Under the pieces are notes generated by a model. It saw only the letters and a program-made list of their open reading frames with translations. It ran no database searches and was not told the DNA's origin. 64,000 bases of DNA from Gonocerus acuteangulatus (Eukaryota; Arthropoda; Insecta; Hemiptera; Coreidae), in assembly GCA_946811695.1 (NCBI GenBank), contig OX328126.1, forward strand, positions 86,003,536-86,067,535, given 5' to 3'. A program made the position numbers and the translations under genes. Below, in pieces: positions 22,434-50,800 of the stretch (its first letter is position 1; each line of letters begins with the position of its first letter).

Positions 22434-25400
22434 AAAGATTGAGACGGCTTGGCTGTCTGATTCTCCTTCCACTCCTAGTCCTAACTCCTTCTTCTCTTCC
22501 TTCATTATCTTGTCTTCTATTCCCTTCTTCCTGGCTCTCCTTCTCTTCTGATCTTCTTTGTACCTCTTTAGATCCACTATTTACATCAATTTTTTCACTC
22601 CTTTTCTTTGCATCTTCCTGTCTCGGACAATCCAAAGGCGAAAATCGTGATTCACAGGGTACTATAAACACCCGGTTTCTCCTAAAAATTCGCCCAGAAA
22701 CATCTATGAGATATTCTCTTTCATTAAGGCCTTGGTCTAAAATGGTCCCATATTTCTTTAAATTTTTCACCCATACCTTCTCACCCTTCCTTAAGTGTCG
22801 AAGATTACAGGCTCGATGTCTGTTATCAAAATTTTCCTTCTGCCGGGCTTTTGAATTCTCCCACCATTTTCTATACCAGTCCAAATCTGGCCAAGCAGGG
22901 ATCAATTGTTCATCTATGATTGGTAAGGTTGTCCTTATCCTCCGCCCAAATAAAAGCTGAGCAGGACTAAAGCCACACTCCAGCGGTGTTGATCTATATG
23001 CCAATAAGCCATCGCTGAAATCTTTATTCTTTTTAAGAATATCTTTAGCGATCCGTACAGCACGTTCTGCCTGACCATTCGAAGACGGATACCTTGGGCT
23101 TGATGTAATTATCTCAAAGTTATATTCCTTTGCAAAATTGTTTAGTTCCTTGCTGTTGAAAGGGCTGTTGTCTGCTCTAACTGTAGATGGAATACCATGC
23201 CGAGAAAATATTAATTTGAAGGCTCCTATAATGGCGCTAGAATCAGTTCTACTCAACTGCAATAATTCTATGTATTTTGAAAAATAGTCTTGCATGACAA
23301 GATAGTTTTTACCTTTAAAGTTCAAAAGGTCAACCGCAACCTTTTCCCATGGTCTCTTAGGCATATCGCTTGGTATCAGTGGCTCACGAAGATTAACGGA
23401 ATTTTCAATACAAGGTAAACAGTTTTCTATCTTCTTCTTTATGTCCACCGTAATTCCCGGCCACCAAACAGTGTTCTGTGAAAGAGCGATGCATTTTGTA
23501 ACTCCTTGGTGTCCTGAATGTAAGCTGTCCAGGACTTCTTTTTTTTGAGATTTCGGCACAAAAACTCTAGTATTGTATAGAATTAACCCCTCTTGGTAGA
23601 GAAAAGATCCTCTCTCTTTGTAGAATGGGCTATTCTCTAATCTAGTCCAGTCACCGGAGAGTATCGCTTCTTTTAAAAGTTGGCTTACTGCGTCTTCTTC
23701 TTGCGCTTTCATGAGTTTCTTGAGTCTTGAATCACTAATTCGTAAAGACGAAACAAGTTCTGAAACATGAAGTTCGATTTCGTCTAGAACATCTTTATCC
23801 CCAGGCTTTTCTAACGGATTTCTAGAAAGCAAATCAGGAGTTGTAAATTCTTTTCCTTTTATATATTGAACACGGAAGGTAAATGGTAACAACCTCATTC
23901 TAAATCTCTGTAGTCGTGCCGACAAGCTTGCAATAGGTTTCTGACCTAGAATTTCAACAAGAGGTTTGTGGTCTGTCAACAAATCAAATTTCATTCCTAA
24001 AATGAACTGCGAGAACCTTTCGCAGGCCCAAGTTAGTGCTAAAGCTTCTTTTTCAATTTGAGCATAGCGTGTCTCGACTGAACTTAAAGTTCGCGATATG
24101 AATTGAACTGGCATCCAGCCCTTAGCAAACTTCTGTTCTAGAGTTCCCCCGATTCCAAAGCTGGATGCATCAGCGCAAACACGTGTTTCCCTCTGTGGGT
24201 CAAATGTCGCTAAAGAGACGGCATCACTAACAAGTGATTTTAGTTTATTAAAATTCCTATCGTGTATGTTGGTCCACATCCAAGTATTTTTGCTACTCAA
24301 TAATTCTCTCAAGGATTTGGCATGATCGGAAAGGTGAGGGATAAATTTCATCAAATAATTAATCATACCTAGAAAAGACCTTAAGTCTTTCTGATCCTTA
24401 GGTTTTGGCATTGCCGAGATTGCTTTAACCTTTTCTGGATCGGGTTTAATGCTGCCATTTTCCAAAACATGTCCTAGAAAGTTTAGCTTATTAACTTTAA
24501 AAATACACTTTTCTCTATTAAGTGTGATCCCATACTCTTCTAGGCGATGTAAAAACTTGGTGAACCTATTATCATGTTCAGCTTCAGTTTCACCATAAAC
24601 CAGAAAATCATCCGCTAAGTTAATAACACCTTCTAGGCCTTCAATTGCCTCAGACATTCTCCTTTGGAAGTGTTCAGGAGCAGATGATATACCAAATGGT
24701 AAACGTTTAAAATAATATCTGCCGAATGGTGTAATAAATGTAGTCAACTTTTGACTTCTTTCGTCCAAAGGGATCTGCCAGAAACCGCTATTGGCATCTA
24801 ATTTAGAAAGAAATTTAGCAGAATTAAGCTTACACAGTAACTCATCAACAGAGGGTAATATAACCTTTTCTCTTACAAAGAATTTGTTTAATTCAGTAAA
24901 GTCTACACAGAGCCGTATCGTGCCGTTTTTCTTAGGCATAACTACTATTGGCGAGCACCATTCTGTTGCTGCCGAAATAGGAACGATGATGTTTGACTTG
25001 ACCATTCGGTCTAATTCAATTTGTAGTTTCCTCTTGAGAGGAATCGGAACTCGCCGGGGACATGAAACAGAAAAAGGTTTAGCATTTGGAGCAAGCCGGA
25101 TTAAATATGGGTCACCTTTGACCTCCCCAAGGCTTTGGAAAACTTTTGGAAATTCGTTTAAAATCTTATAATCATTTGGATGATTTATTACTTCATCTAC
25201 CATAAGCTTGAGTAGTTTAAAATTTGCTATGGCAGCCTTCCCTAGAAGTGGTTCTTTTTGTCCTTTTACAACATACACAGTTTCTGTATGGTCTATTCCA
25301 TTTTTAGACATCACAACTTTAACTTTACCAAGCACTTTTAGTTGGCTACTGCCTGCCCCATGAAGCTTTCTAGACGTTTTGTGCATCTCCAAACGCAGTT

Positions 25401-25908
25401 GTTCGATCATATTTGGACCACAGATGCATACGTCAGCTCCTGAATCGATTTTGAATCTGATGTCTTTCCCATTGACTTTTATATTTGTATAAAATAAATC
25501 ATCTACCTGAGATGTTACTGTAAAATGTACAACCCCAAGACTGCCGCAGCTGGAACTGGAACTCCTTCTGTCCACCTCGTCGACCTTCTTGGCAAAACGA
25601 CAGGCTGACTTCCAATGGCCCCTCATCTTGCTTGAAAAACAAATAGAGCCCTTAGCTGGACATTTCTGACGATGTTCATCACTGTAAGCTGCTCCGCATC
25701 TGAAACAAGATCTATTAAAATCTTTTCTTTGGCTCTTTACTCGTTCTGGTCCCTTCGAAAGACGGCGATCTTTATTAGGATATTTCCTAGAAACAGCATC
25801 ACACTCTACGATTCCAGGATTGTTATTTGATTGGCCACGGATCATGTCTTGTTGCGCCTCTATGACAGAAGCTAAACGGATGCGTTCAACAGCCTCATCT
25901 ATCTTCAA
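22432..25908 (-). CDS. Gypsy gag(C-term)-pol polyprotein, copy 1
   Basis: 1158 open codons. From the N-terminal side: gag C-terminal part with a zinc knuckle near residue 52 and a second knuckle that has lost one Cys; protease with DSGAD near 153; reverse transcriptase (LCVDFTELN near 335, LDANSGFWQIPL, catalytic LADDFLVYG near 435); RNase H (CADASSFGIGG near 570); integrase HHCC zinc finger (LHSGHQG...CLPC near 805) and DDE core (VAVDLL, VRADNSPF, SNGQAERAV); and a basic, Glu-rich C terminus. No envelope gene. The RT motif is ADD rather than the more common YxDD. The N terminus is not a true start: the frame is broken upstream by a 4-bp duplication near 25960. The enzyme part looks young and could still be functional. 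Confidence 0.92.
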   Translation of the reverse strand: MKIDEAVERIRLASVIEAQQDMIRGQSNNNPGIVECDAVSRKYPNKDRRLSKGPERVKSQRKDFNRSCFRCGAAYSDEHRQKCPAKGSICFSSKMRGHWKSACRFAKKVDEVDRRSSSSSCGSLGVVHFTVTSQVDDLFYTNIKVNGKDIRFKIDSGADVCICGPNMIEQLRLEMHKTSRKLHGAGSSQLKVLGKVKVVMSKNGIDHTETVYVVKGQKEPLLGKAAIANFKLLKLMVDEVINHPNDYKILNEFPKVFQSLGEVKGDPYLIRLAPNAKPFSVSCPRRVPIPLKRKLQIELDRMVKSNIIVPISAATEWCSPIVVMPKKNGTIRLCVDFTELNKFFVREKVILPSVDELLCKLNSAKFLSKLDANSGFWQIPLDERSQKLTTFITPFGRYYFKRLPFGISSAPEHFQRRMSEAIEGLEGVINLADDFLVYGETEAEHDNRFTKFLHRLEEYGITLNREKCIFKVNKLNFLGHVLENGSIKPDPEKVKAISAMPKPKDQKDLRSFLGMINYLMKFIPHLSDHAKSLRELLSSKNTWMWTNIHDRNFNKLKSLVSDAVSLATFDPQRETRVCADASSFGIGGTLEQKFAKGWMPVQFISRTLSSVETRYAQIEKEALALTWACERFSQFILGMKFDLLTDHKPLVEILGQKPIASLSARLQRFRMRLLPFTFRVQYIKGKEFTTPDLLSRNPLEKPGDKDVLDEIELHVSELVSSLRISDSRLKKLMKAQEEDAVSQLLKEAILSGDWTRLENSPFYKERGSFLYQEGLILYNTRVFVPKSQKKEVLDSLHSGHQGVTKCIALSQNTVWWPGITVDIKKKIENCLPCIENSVNLREPLIPSDMPKRPWEKVAVDLLNFKGKNYLVMQDYFSKYIELLQLSRTDSSAIIGAFKLIFSRHGIPSTVRADNSPFNSKELNNFAKEYNFEIITSSPRYPSSNGQAERAVRIAKDILKKNKDFSDGLLAYRSTPLECGFSPAQLLFGRRIRTTLPIIDEQLIPAWPDLDWYRKWWENSKARQKENFDNRHRACNLRHLRKGEKVWVKNLKKYGTILDQGLNEREYLIDVSGRIFRRNRVFIVPCESRFSPLDCPRQEDAKKRSEKIDVNSGSKEVQRRSEEKESQEEGNRRQDNEGREEGVRTRSGRRIRQPSRLNL

Positions 25909-26062
25909 CTCTTGACGTAACTGCAGTTCAGTAGAAAGATGCCTATCGGCTAGGCCAGTAAGTAACTAATTTCAGCAATAACAAGTCTTTTCCGAAATTA
26001 CAATGTTCACAAGCCCAGTCACATTTGGCTGCTAATTTGTACAAGTCCTGTATATAATTGTC

Positions 26063-27376
26063 GGTAAAAATGCAGTTTCCAGCCCTCCAAACCGATTTCT
26101 TTCAAACTTTGCACAATAACGTATTTTGATGCACTAAACACGAATACGATAAAAAAAAACGTCGGATTTAACTAGGAAAGAAGTTATTAAGCACTTAAGT
26201 TCACTGTTGTGCAGGTTATGAGAGCTAATGTAAACAACTAAATTTGTGATGACTTTAAGGCATAAATTACGACTTTAAGGCATACGTGCTGTGCGTTTCC
26301 GCTCGCTCCGCTACGCTCCGCTCGCTCAAAAAGATAACAAAACCCCAGTCAATCCAACTCGCTAAAATTAATAGACTATAATATTAAGCACTAAAGTTAG
26401 GAAGGTTATAAAACTAGGCATCAGCGTATTTGTAAACACGCGCATGCGCAGATATGTAACATTGGGAAACAGAGAACTCTCATTTGAAATGTTCAGAAAC
26501 CATTTATTCAAAGATATTGTTAATTTTAAGGGCATCCTCACCCGTCGTCACCTGTCGCTTAAGGGCATACGTGCTATGCGTTTCCGCTCGCTCAAGAAAA
26601 TAACAAAACCCCAGTCAATCCAACTCGCTAAAATTGATAGAATACTATTAATTTTAGCGAGTTGGATTGACTGGGGTTTTGTTATTTTCTTGAGCGAGCG
26701 GAGCGTAGCGGTATGCCCTTAAAGTCTTCCTAGACATTCCTCTAATCCTCCAAGACATCTCTTTTAGCTTTTTTCTTCTTCTTCTTCTTCTTGAGACTGG
26801 ATGTTCGGTGGATACAAATCCCCAATCGCACTGAAAAATGCCTTTAAACGCTCTTCATATTTATGAGCGCGTTTGAAGAGAAATTCGGCTAAATATCCAT
26901 CTAAATGTTCTTCTGTTTAGCATCAAAATATTTGTTTGACAATTGACTTGTTGACAATTGAAGTTCGATAGGCGCGAATTAGAACGATAATTATAAAGGC
27001 ATTAGCAAATTATTAAGGGATTTCTGATATATAATACTTTTCATGAACGAAACAAGAAATGTGAGGAGTGTTTAATTATTTAAAAAAATGATTGTAAATA
27101 AATAACTGCTGATGAATTTCGATAATTTATGGTAAATTTCAATTAAACTTCCTTATTATGAACTTTTCCATACCCGCGCATGCGTATGTTGACAAATTTA
27201 GTTGTTTACATTAGCTCTCATAACCTGCTCAACAGTGAACTTAAGTGCTTAATAACTTCTTTCCTAGTTAAATCCGACGTTTTTTTTTATCGTATTCGTG
27301 TTTAGTGCATCAAAATACGTTATTGTGCAAAGTTTGAAAGAAATCGGTTTGGAGGGCTGGAAACTGGATTTTTACC
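26063..27376. mobile_element. Foldback element FB-A, copy 2 (with nested palindromes)
   Basis: 1314 bp. Outer arms of about 190 bp (GGTAAAAATGCAGTTTCC... / ...GGATTTTTACC) with the family core AACGTATTTTGATGCACTAA. The interior repeats a GCGTTTCCGCTCGCTC plus CAGTCAATCCAACTCGCT block in both orientations; 26561-26720 forms a palindrome with arms near 75 bp. No target duplication: the left flank is Gypsy, the right flank is the ARMT1 upstream region. It ends 226 bp before the ARMT1 start codon. Confidence 0.8.
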
Positions 27377-27602
27377 TTTGATAAGAAAGACTTGATAACG
27401 TTCACCTGTGACAAATGATAACAATGTAACCTCCCTACCACAGGTGTTCAAAATGCTGGATTGTTTGATAGAGTTTAATGACAATTTTTCATCGTTATTA
27501 GTTGCTAAGCGATACATTTTTTCATTTTATTAGGTAAGGTTCAAAGTTCAAGGCACTCAGTTTTTCTAAATTGTTACATCTGTTGATTTGTAGGCACCTA
27601 AC

Positions 27603-43597
<15,995 letters not shown>

Positions 43598-43763
43598 GTT
43601 TACCTGAAGGAATATTGAACACAATTTTATCAAGATGAAAATTTTCTTCTTCATTTCCTTCAAAGGTGTATATACACTTTCCTCATTTACTCCCAATGTG
43701 ATAAAGGGATTATTGAATGTATCGATTGTCTTCAACATTGAATCTCCTAGAGCAAGTTCAATT

Positions 43764-43796
<33 letters not shown>

Positions 43797-44146
43797 TTTT
43801 TACTTACCACTTTTCATATTTACTTAATATGTTGTTTACGTTTATTGTTAAAGATTGTATATTGTTATTGATGCAGTTTTGCTAGTTTCTCTTCCAGAAT
43901 GGATCAATTATTTCTCATCAACTTTATAATTGCTAATACAATCATTATTGTATTCTGTTATTATTATTATTATTTCCTTCTTTACTTAGAATTTTTTATT
44001 GGCAGGTTCTACCCGTGGAATTAATTAATATAGATACAATAAAAATTGAGTATAACTGTTTCTATTAATTGTTCACTTATAGGGCAGAAGGTGAACAAAT
44101 AAAATATGTGAATAAATATAATGATTTATTATTCAGAGGTCTACTA

Positions 44147-44172
44147 GTTTCTCACTTTCAGTGACTCATCAG
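44147..44172 (-). ncRNA. Hammerhead-ribozyme-like core, second type
   Basis: Minus strand: CTGATGA, stem TCAC/GTGA with loop TGAAA, GAAAC. Downstream of ARMT1. Surrounding text (TAGCTCC..., CTAGTAGACC) fits a Penelope pLTR, but no ORF remains. Confidence 0.45.
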
Positions 44173-44332
44173 GAGCTAAAATTAAAATTATTCACAGGCA
44201 CAGTAAGCAAGGAAACCTTCGACTATATGGATACGTCATGACTGACGCTAAGAACAAAGTCGCTATCTGTTTCTAATCGATAAAGGAGATGTAGATCTCC
44301 TCCTACATTCCGGCAGGATATTCATAGTTTTT

Positions 44333-45023
44333 ACCAGAGTTTTTGTTTTTTCGCCACGAACTTTAGTATATAGTATTCTCCCATCAAACAATTGAACGGT
44401 TGAATTGGGTTTACTCCAGAGCCAAAGTAGTTATTTGCCAATACCAGCCATAATTTTTGATATATTTCAATGAAACTCTGTATTCGTTGTGGTCAATTAA
44501 AGAGAAAAAATTGTTATAAAAATAAACTAAATCGGTTGACTAGAAGGGAGGGTTTACTCCAGACAGAAATTACTTATTTCCTTATACCGGTCGTAATCCC
44601 TGTTGTATTGGAAACTCTTTATACGTCATGGCTATCTAATAAGAAAGAAGTGTTGTAAAAATTAACTAAATCGGTCTATTGGAAGGGGGCGGGGTGTTAC
44701 TCTGTAGTATGTTTGAATTGAATTCTCCCGCCAAACGTAGGTTTACGAAACTCATCAAGATCAATAGATAAAATGTGGAGCTTTGTGTATTTAGTACGTA
44801 GTGTAGTACGACGCATTCACAAAACTCTGGAAGGAAATTAATTACAAAATTAATAATTGAAACAGCTGCTCATAAAAAATGCAAAAGAGTAGAACAATTT
44901 ATGTTTTTATTTTATTTATCTATATAGGTTAATTTAAGCAAATTATTCAGGAATGCTCTTCACACTACCCAATTCTGAGGAAAGTGCTTAGTTATGCAGC
45001 TCCTGCGTGACAGACTTTTTTTG
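44333..45023 (+). mobile_element. Helentron-like family E, copy 2 (5'-truncated)
   Basis: Lacks the TCTGTTAAC start. It has two tandem units (ATAATTTTTGATATATTTC, GAAACTCTGTATTCGTTG; CCGGTCGTAATCC) and ends GCAGCTCCTGCGTGACAGAC plus a T-run. More diverged than copies 1 and 3. Confidence 0.6.
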
Positions 45024-45489
45024 TAGGAGGAGATGAAGTCACTCAGCAATGAAGTTTAAAAGAGAAAAAAGACTATTCACTAAACATCGATAACAAAAGA
45101 AGTATAGTCAAATGAATAAAATAAAAATTTTGATTTCATTATGCCCATCATTAGTTAGTTATTGTCAATTAAATTTAAAAATATTTTTTTTTAAATGTTT
45201 TATTTACGTTTTCTTATTTACTAAGGCCCGGTGGTTGTGATTGTTAAGGCTTGAGCACTTAACACCCAGATTTTCACTCACTGGTCAGACAGAGACTGCG
45301 AATACAAATGAAAAAAAAATTGCCAATTATTGGCCAGACATTTTTACAAACAATTTATCGACGAGACTAAAACCAACAGAGACATATACATAAACGTAAA
45401 TACCTACCTACAAGCAGAAATTACGACAGTTGAAAAAATATTGACTTAATTACCCCTTATGAAGTAAATACGATCATCGGAAACTAGCA

Positions 45490-45760
45490 AACAGGAAGAC
45501 TCCACCACTCAGTTGTCCACCAAATACAGAGCGTAGCTGAGTTAATACTGAAGAGATTTGAAGAAAAAAAGTATTGAACGGCTGTTTTTTAGGTGTGAAA
45601 TTAGCATTCGATACAGTGTGGGCCTTGTGGGGTGTATTAACTCAAAAAACCGTGCTATATTTAGAATATTATTTCTTTATCACTCAAAGAAAGAACGAGA
45701 AGACTGAAGTAAAGATATTTGTCTTGAGGCACAGCGATTATAGGACTTCTCCTTGATTGC
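45490..45760 (+). pseudogene. Jockey-like LINE RT relic
   Basis: Broken frames read VHQIQS.AELILKRFEEKK, then VKLAFDTVW, matching 62050-62140 (VHQIQGIAELILKGFKGKK, TAVFLDVK). KxAFDxVW is RT motif A of Jockey-type LINEs. Confidence 0.5.
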
Positions 45761-45779
45761 GGATTGGACATCCCTGAGT

Positions 45780-46417
45780 TCCTTGAACTCATAGGGACCA
45801 AAATGTCAGTTACATTTGCGTTCACTTGGACACTTGACTGACCTGGAAACTTCACATTAACTTAAAACTTCCAACTGGCTCACACAAGACAAAGACTACT
45901 ATACCCACTTAAAAAAAACATGGGCAATTGTTAGAATACTAACAATCTAGAACATGGAATAGCCAATTAAAACACTATCACACACAATAAAAAATACTTT
46001 TTCTGAACTAAGTGATCTTATTTAATTTATTTTTAAGGTTTTTCTGATTTGGGGGGGGGGGCTGCAGCCCCTCCCCTTATATTTGCCCATGACACCACTT
46101 ACAGACAAATTTGCAGTTCTATTGTACAAAACTCTATTACTACCACAACTGTTTCCACATTTTTAAATAAAATTCTTCAACTTATTCTGAATGCACCACC
46201 TTTCATACATGCAAATCCACAAAGATCTTGGGGTTGTCCACTCCACAGAGCACATTGAAAAATTCGCCCAAAGGCAACATGAGCCTCTTTGTTTTTTAAA
46301 AGTACGGCACATATTCTTATGTTTTAAACTCTTTCAAGAAAGAGAAATGTGCCATCCTGGTCATTGTTTAATTTACCAATCTTGTAGTTAAGTACCAATA
46401 AAGTAGTTTGTATAAGC
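45780..46417. other. Spacer with a MITE scrap
   Basis: 46010-46090 (ATTTATTTTTAAGG, G-run, CTGCAGCCCCTCCC) copies the right end of the MITE at 46418-46695. The rest shows no gene. Confidence 0.4.
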
Positions 46418-46695
46418 CATGGGCGTATATAGAAAATAATTTCAGGAGGGACTGGGAAAATTTCGGGGGGGGGGGGGGGGGGGGGGGCTGAGACCATTTC
46501 CGGGGTTTGGAATACTAAAAATTTAGAGCTTGGAATAGTTCTAAGCAACTAAAACGCTATTAGACGCAAAATAAAATATTTTTTATTAACTAAGTGATCT
46601 TATTTAATTTATTTTTAAGGGTTTTATGACAAGTTTTTACCATCAAATCAAAATTTCGGGGGGGGGGGGCTGCAGCCCCCCCTATATGCGCCCAT
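46418..46695. mobile_element. MITE with CCATGGGCG termini
   Basis: 278 bp; inverted ends CCATGGGCGTATATAG / CTATATGCGCCCATGG, long G-runs inside both ends, no ORF. Flanks TATAAG / TGTAAG hint at a short target duplication. Ends of this look occur in P-like and hAT-like elements; superfamily uncertain. Confidence 0.65.
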
Positions 46696-47120
46696 GGTGT
46701 AAGCTCATCATTACAGTGTCTGTGGATGATGGTCTTATTATTTCCTCATCTCAACAGGAAATGGGAAATTTCGTCCAGGAGCTCAGTTCAGACTTCAAAA
46801 TCGTTGCCAAAGAACTTGCCTATTTTCCCGGCCTTGAAATATCCCCAATTCAACAGTGACATAGCTGTGGGCCAGTCCATGTTTATTAAGGAGATTTTAA
46901 AGCGATTCAATATGGCCGAGTGTAGTCCAACCAAAATACCCATGGACAAATTAAAGAGTCGAGAAATAGGGAAAGGGCCTATCAATATTCCCTACAGATC
47001 AGCTGTTGGTGGGCTCTTGTGCTTAGCTAAAGATACACGCTTTGATATTTATTTCCTCTGCCATCAGTATTTTGTCCCTAAAACTACTACTAGGGAAAGT
47101 GTTGAATTTATTTATTAGTT
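46696..47120 (+). pseudogene. Copia reverse transcriptase relic
   Basis: Frame one reads KLIITVSVDDGLIISSS (catalytic VDD) and FKIVAKELAYFPGLEI. After a frameshift near 46850, frame two reads QSMFIKEILKRFNM, TKIPMDKL, INIPYRSAVGGLLCLAKDTR and ESVEFIY. This order is specific to Ty1/Copia RT. No LTRs nearby. Confidence 0.8.
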
Positions 47121-47159
47121 GAGCCAAATTATAAAAGTTATTGTACTATAAGCATATGT

Positions 47160-47282
47160 TTTTAGCACTTTCCTCCGAAGGAAAGTAGCTATTGAGGTTG
47201 GACTCATGACGGAATTTTTGAAAAATTTCTTCAAATCTTTATCGATCCTACCTAGTAGACACCGAAAATGACCCCCGTTAAA

Positions 47283-47341
<59 letters not shown>
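47160..47341. repeat. Repeat G copy plus (TA)n
   Basis: 47165-47285 is the reverse complement of 34255-34395 with few differences, followed by 55 bp of (TA)n that leads into family E copy 3. Confidence 0.75.
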
Positions 47342-47342
<1 letters not shown>

Positions 47343-48393
47343 CTGTTAACACGATAGCGGCCAGAGTTTTTGTTTTTTCGTCACGAAACTTGGTATATAG
47401 CAGTCAATTAGCAAACGATTGAACGAGTTCGTTAACCACCAAAGTCGGTCCACCGGAAGGGGGGGTTTACCCCGAACCCAAAACACTTATTTGACTATTT
47501 CAGCCGTAATATTTGTTATATTTCAACGAAACTTGGTATTCGTAGTGTTAATATAGAGAGAAAAGTGAGATATAAAAATGAACTAAATCGGTTCATTAGA
47601 AGGGGGGGGTTTACTCCGGACCCACAATACCAATTCGCCACTACCAGCCGTGATTTTTGGTATATTTCGACGAAACTCGGTATTCGTAGTGCTAATCCAC
47701 AGGTAAATATGTGTTGTAAAAATAAACGAAATCGGTTCATTAGGAGGGGGGGTTTACTCCGGACCCACAATACCAATTCGCCACTACCAGCCGTGATTTT
47801 TGGTATATTTCGACGAAACTCGGTATTCGTAGTGGTAATCTACAGGTAAATATGTGTTGTAAAAATAAACTAAATCGGTTCATTAGAAGGGGGGGTTTAC
47901 TCCGGACCCAAATTCCTAATATACTCATACCGGTCGTAATTTCTGCTGTATTGTAACGAAACGCTGTATACGTCGTGGGTAACTCATGAGAAAGAAGTGT
48001 TGTAAAAATGAGCTGAATCGGTCAATCGGAAAGCGGGGGTTTAATTTGTAATATATTTGAATAGAAAAGCCGGCAGACGTAGGTTCACAAAGCCGCCGCA
48101 AGGAGCGCTTTCCACCCCTAGAGTGACTGTATCCTGTTCCTGCGTTAGATAAAAATACGATAATATGAGGATTTTTGTATTTATTACGTAGTGTAGTAGG
48201 TACCATGTGTAAACATAACTCTGGATGCAAATTAATAATTGATCAGTTACTCATTACAAAATGAGAACTATTCACGTTTTTATTTTATTTATGTAGGATA
48301 TTTTAAGCAAATTGTTCTGGAAAGCAGTCTACACTACCCAAATTCTGAGGAAAGTGCTTAGTGATGCAGCTCCTGCGTGACGGACTTTTATTT
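47342..48393 (+). mobile_element. Helentron-like family E, copy 3
   Basis: Starts TCTGTTAACACGATAGCGG, ends GCAGCTCCTGCGTGACGG. Three ~143-bp units (CGACGAAACTCGGTATTCGT). Near-identical to 29058-30115 in the opposite orientation, including flank differences that show separate insertion or duplication. Confidence 0.65.
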
Positions 48394-48850
48394 GTCCTTG
48401 AGTGAGCTTTGACGTATCCAACTCTGACTCTGTTGAGAGTTGAGGGCAGTATCTTTGTGTGAATGACTACGTCCTGGTCGTGCAAGAAATAGCACTTTTG
48501 TCTTTTCATCTCAAAGTAAAAGTGCGAAATTCCGTATACATTCAGTTTGCTTTCTCATGACCTCCTTTTGTGCCTACGAATGTCTTTCTTCTACTATATC
48601 TGTTGTTAATGTGCAAGGAAAAACGATATTTCGTTTTGATGAGCTTCATTAGAAGTAATGATCTGGGTGCCTGAAAGGTCGGCCAGTTGTTACAATTTTT
48701 ATTTAGTTTTCATGAAAAAACATGGTGTCTTTTGGTGATGAAAATTTTCAAATTGTTGTCCATAACGAGTCGAGAAATGAACTCGTGTGCTGAATGCCTG
48801 TAGTATAATGAGCAGGCACGGGCCTCAAGGTGTTAAGCACCGTACCTCCT
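48394..48850. other. Spacer, nothing recognised
   Basis: No gene or repeat that I can name; possibly 3' UTR of the LINE whose end follows (antisense). Confidence 0.35.
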
Positions 48851-48960
48851 TGCTTTTATTAATATTATTATTTCTTCACCATAGTAACCCTATGGTGAGT
48901 TTATTTTTCTGTACAACCCATACCATTTTTGGCATATCTCGTGCGTATGAAATACTTTAC
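48851..48960 (-). mobile_element. LINE 3' end, stem-loop copy C
   Basis: Sense strand: ACAGAAAAATAAACTCACC, stem-loop at 48876-48898 (nine pairs, loop GGTTA), GAAGAAATAATAATATTAAT. Same layout as 32186 and 34066, with a third stem sequence. Confidence 0.6.
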
Positions 48961-49494
48961 CTGTAGTTTGTTATCGATTTAAGTTTTTCCAATTATTTTT
49001 TAAATTCAGAATAAACAAATTTAAAACTTATATTAAGTATTAACGGGACATAATCTCATGAGGAAGTGCTTTTTTCCTCTCTCACTTGGTAAATATTATT
49101 TAAAATGGATAATTAATAAGTAAAAAGCTTTTTGGGGCTGATTGGCTATTGGGAATTAACATTAAGCGATACGCCGCCATGCGGAAAATTTCGGAACTAG
49201 CAAGAACGGTATACGTGCATTGTTTACACATGTAAAGCTATTGTGTTGTTCGTGTTTTTCTTGCTATTTAATAGTTTCCCAACTCTTTTATGACAAATTT
49301 GTCTTTTTAAAGACAACATGAACCTTTCCCTTTCACAAAGTAATTATTTTTAAACAATATATGTAAGAGGTGGTGAAATAATTCACTTTTATGCAACTAT
49401 CACTCTTGTGTTAATATAAACAGCTTGCAACCCATTTTACCCGAATTTGATTTAATTTCTGAAATTCACTTCTAGAAATTCAGAAGGTATATTA

Positions 49495-49842
49495 AGCGGC
49501 CCCTACACGGTCAGTAATAATGACATTACCTTATCAAAATGACAGTAATAATGATAGTGTAAGGTGGACAAAGTTGGAATGACGAACAGTAATGATGTGA
49601 ATCCGGATTTTCTGATCTCGGCTTCATCATTACTGAAAGTGGAGGGGATACTGTCATTAGTAATGATGGCGTAGGGAGCGCTACATCATTAATGCGTCAT
49701 TACTCAGTCTATCTCGAGCTGTAACTAGGTGAAAGAGATGTAAAGGTTTAACTAGATTGAGTAGCAAAAGGCAAAAAATAAGATGAATTGAAATGTATGA
49801 CTCCACCTTGGTAACATTATAGTTATAAAATAGTTATAAAAG

Positions 49843-49904
<62 letters not shown>

Positions 49905-50800
49905 AAGTAACGAATCCGCATTAAGTCTAATTAAAATATATCATAGAATAAAATATATATAAAGTCATCTATAAGGTACCAACAACTTTTCACATTCGTT
50001 ACTTTGCATTTGTATCGACGATATAAAATAGGTTGAAAGTGCTTTATTTTTTATATCGACTTTAGAAAATAATATTGACGTGATTCTTTTACCAATTCAT
50101 TTGTCTTATAGAGTAGATTAGAAGAAAAATATAATCGTTAAACTATAATTTATATTTCGTCAAATATATTCAAAAATATGCTTACGTTTTCAAGTAAACT
50201 AGTATTATACATTTTTTTACACAAAAAATAATAGCAGATTTAAAATCAGCTCCCCAAGAAACCCTAATGTGGTGAATAATATTGAAAACAGTCTTTTTCC
50301 CAGTCTGGAAGAGAATACAAATTTGTAAGCGAAAAAGTACTGTGCGATTTTTACGTCATTGAAATCTTTCAAAAGAAGAAAGACTCCTTTTCTAACCATA
50401 TAAATGACTATTGTATTATCTCAAAAGGTACTTGCGAAAAATGGTTATCCAAATAAAAATAAAATGTAAACAGTTTGCACACGTCGGTCCCAGAACACTT
50501 GATATGACGCCCCGATTGGAAGGATATGTTTCATATTAAGGCCTTTACGAACGTTTCACATGTTTTTTGTGGCTAGTGTCGCAATTATAGCTACACAGGC
50601 GACTTTGCGAGGATCCATTATTAACAAAACGCTTCTGTCACGGAGATCACAATGCATACTGAAGAAAAGTAATGACATTAAAAATGATCCGTGGAATGAC
50701 GGTGTAAGGTGTACATTGTAATGATGATATGGAATGACGAGAGTTGAATAGTAATGACATTACTGATAATGTCATTATTACTGACCGTGTAGGGGCCGCT
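49495..50800. mobile_element. PIF/Harbinger-like non-autonomous element
   Basis: 1306 bp with inverted ends AGCGGCCCCTACACGGTCAG and ~35-bp arms, flanked by TTA (49492-49494, 50801-50803), the target size of PIF/Harbinger. Many subterminal GTAATGA/TCATTAC repeats on both sides. No ORF. Contains (TA)n at 49842-49903. Confidence 0.75.

Larger units (their letters stand above)
22290..26062 (-). mobile_element. Gypsy LTR retrotransposon, copy 1 (5'-truncated)
   Basis: A 3' LTR of 130 bp (22290-22419, ends TGTAAT...ATTACA), a purine tract (22420-22433) and a pol reading frame to 25908. Beyond this, part of gag is visible to 26062 with a 4-bp duplication that breaks the frame. Start of gag, primer site and 5' LTR are lost where foldback element FB-A copy 2 begins. 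It is inserted into family E. Confidence 0.9.

Noticed and set aside
22439..22960. 173-codon plus-strand ORF opposite Gypsy pol (and its twin at 52633-53154)
   Set aside because: Antisense shadow of the Glu/Arg-rich pol C terminus; Ser/Leu-rich without domain.
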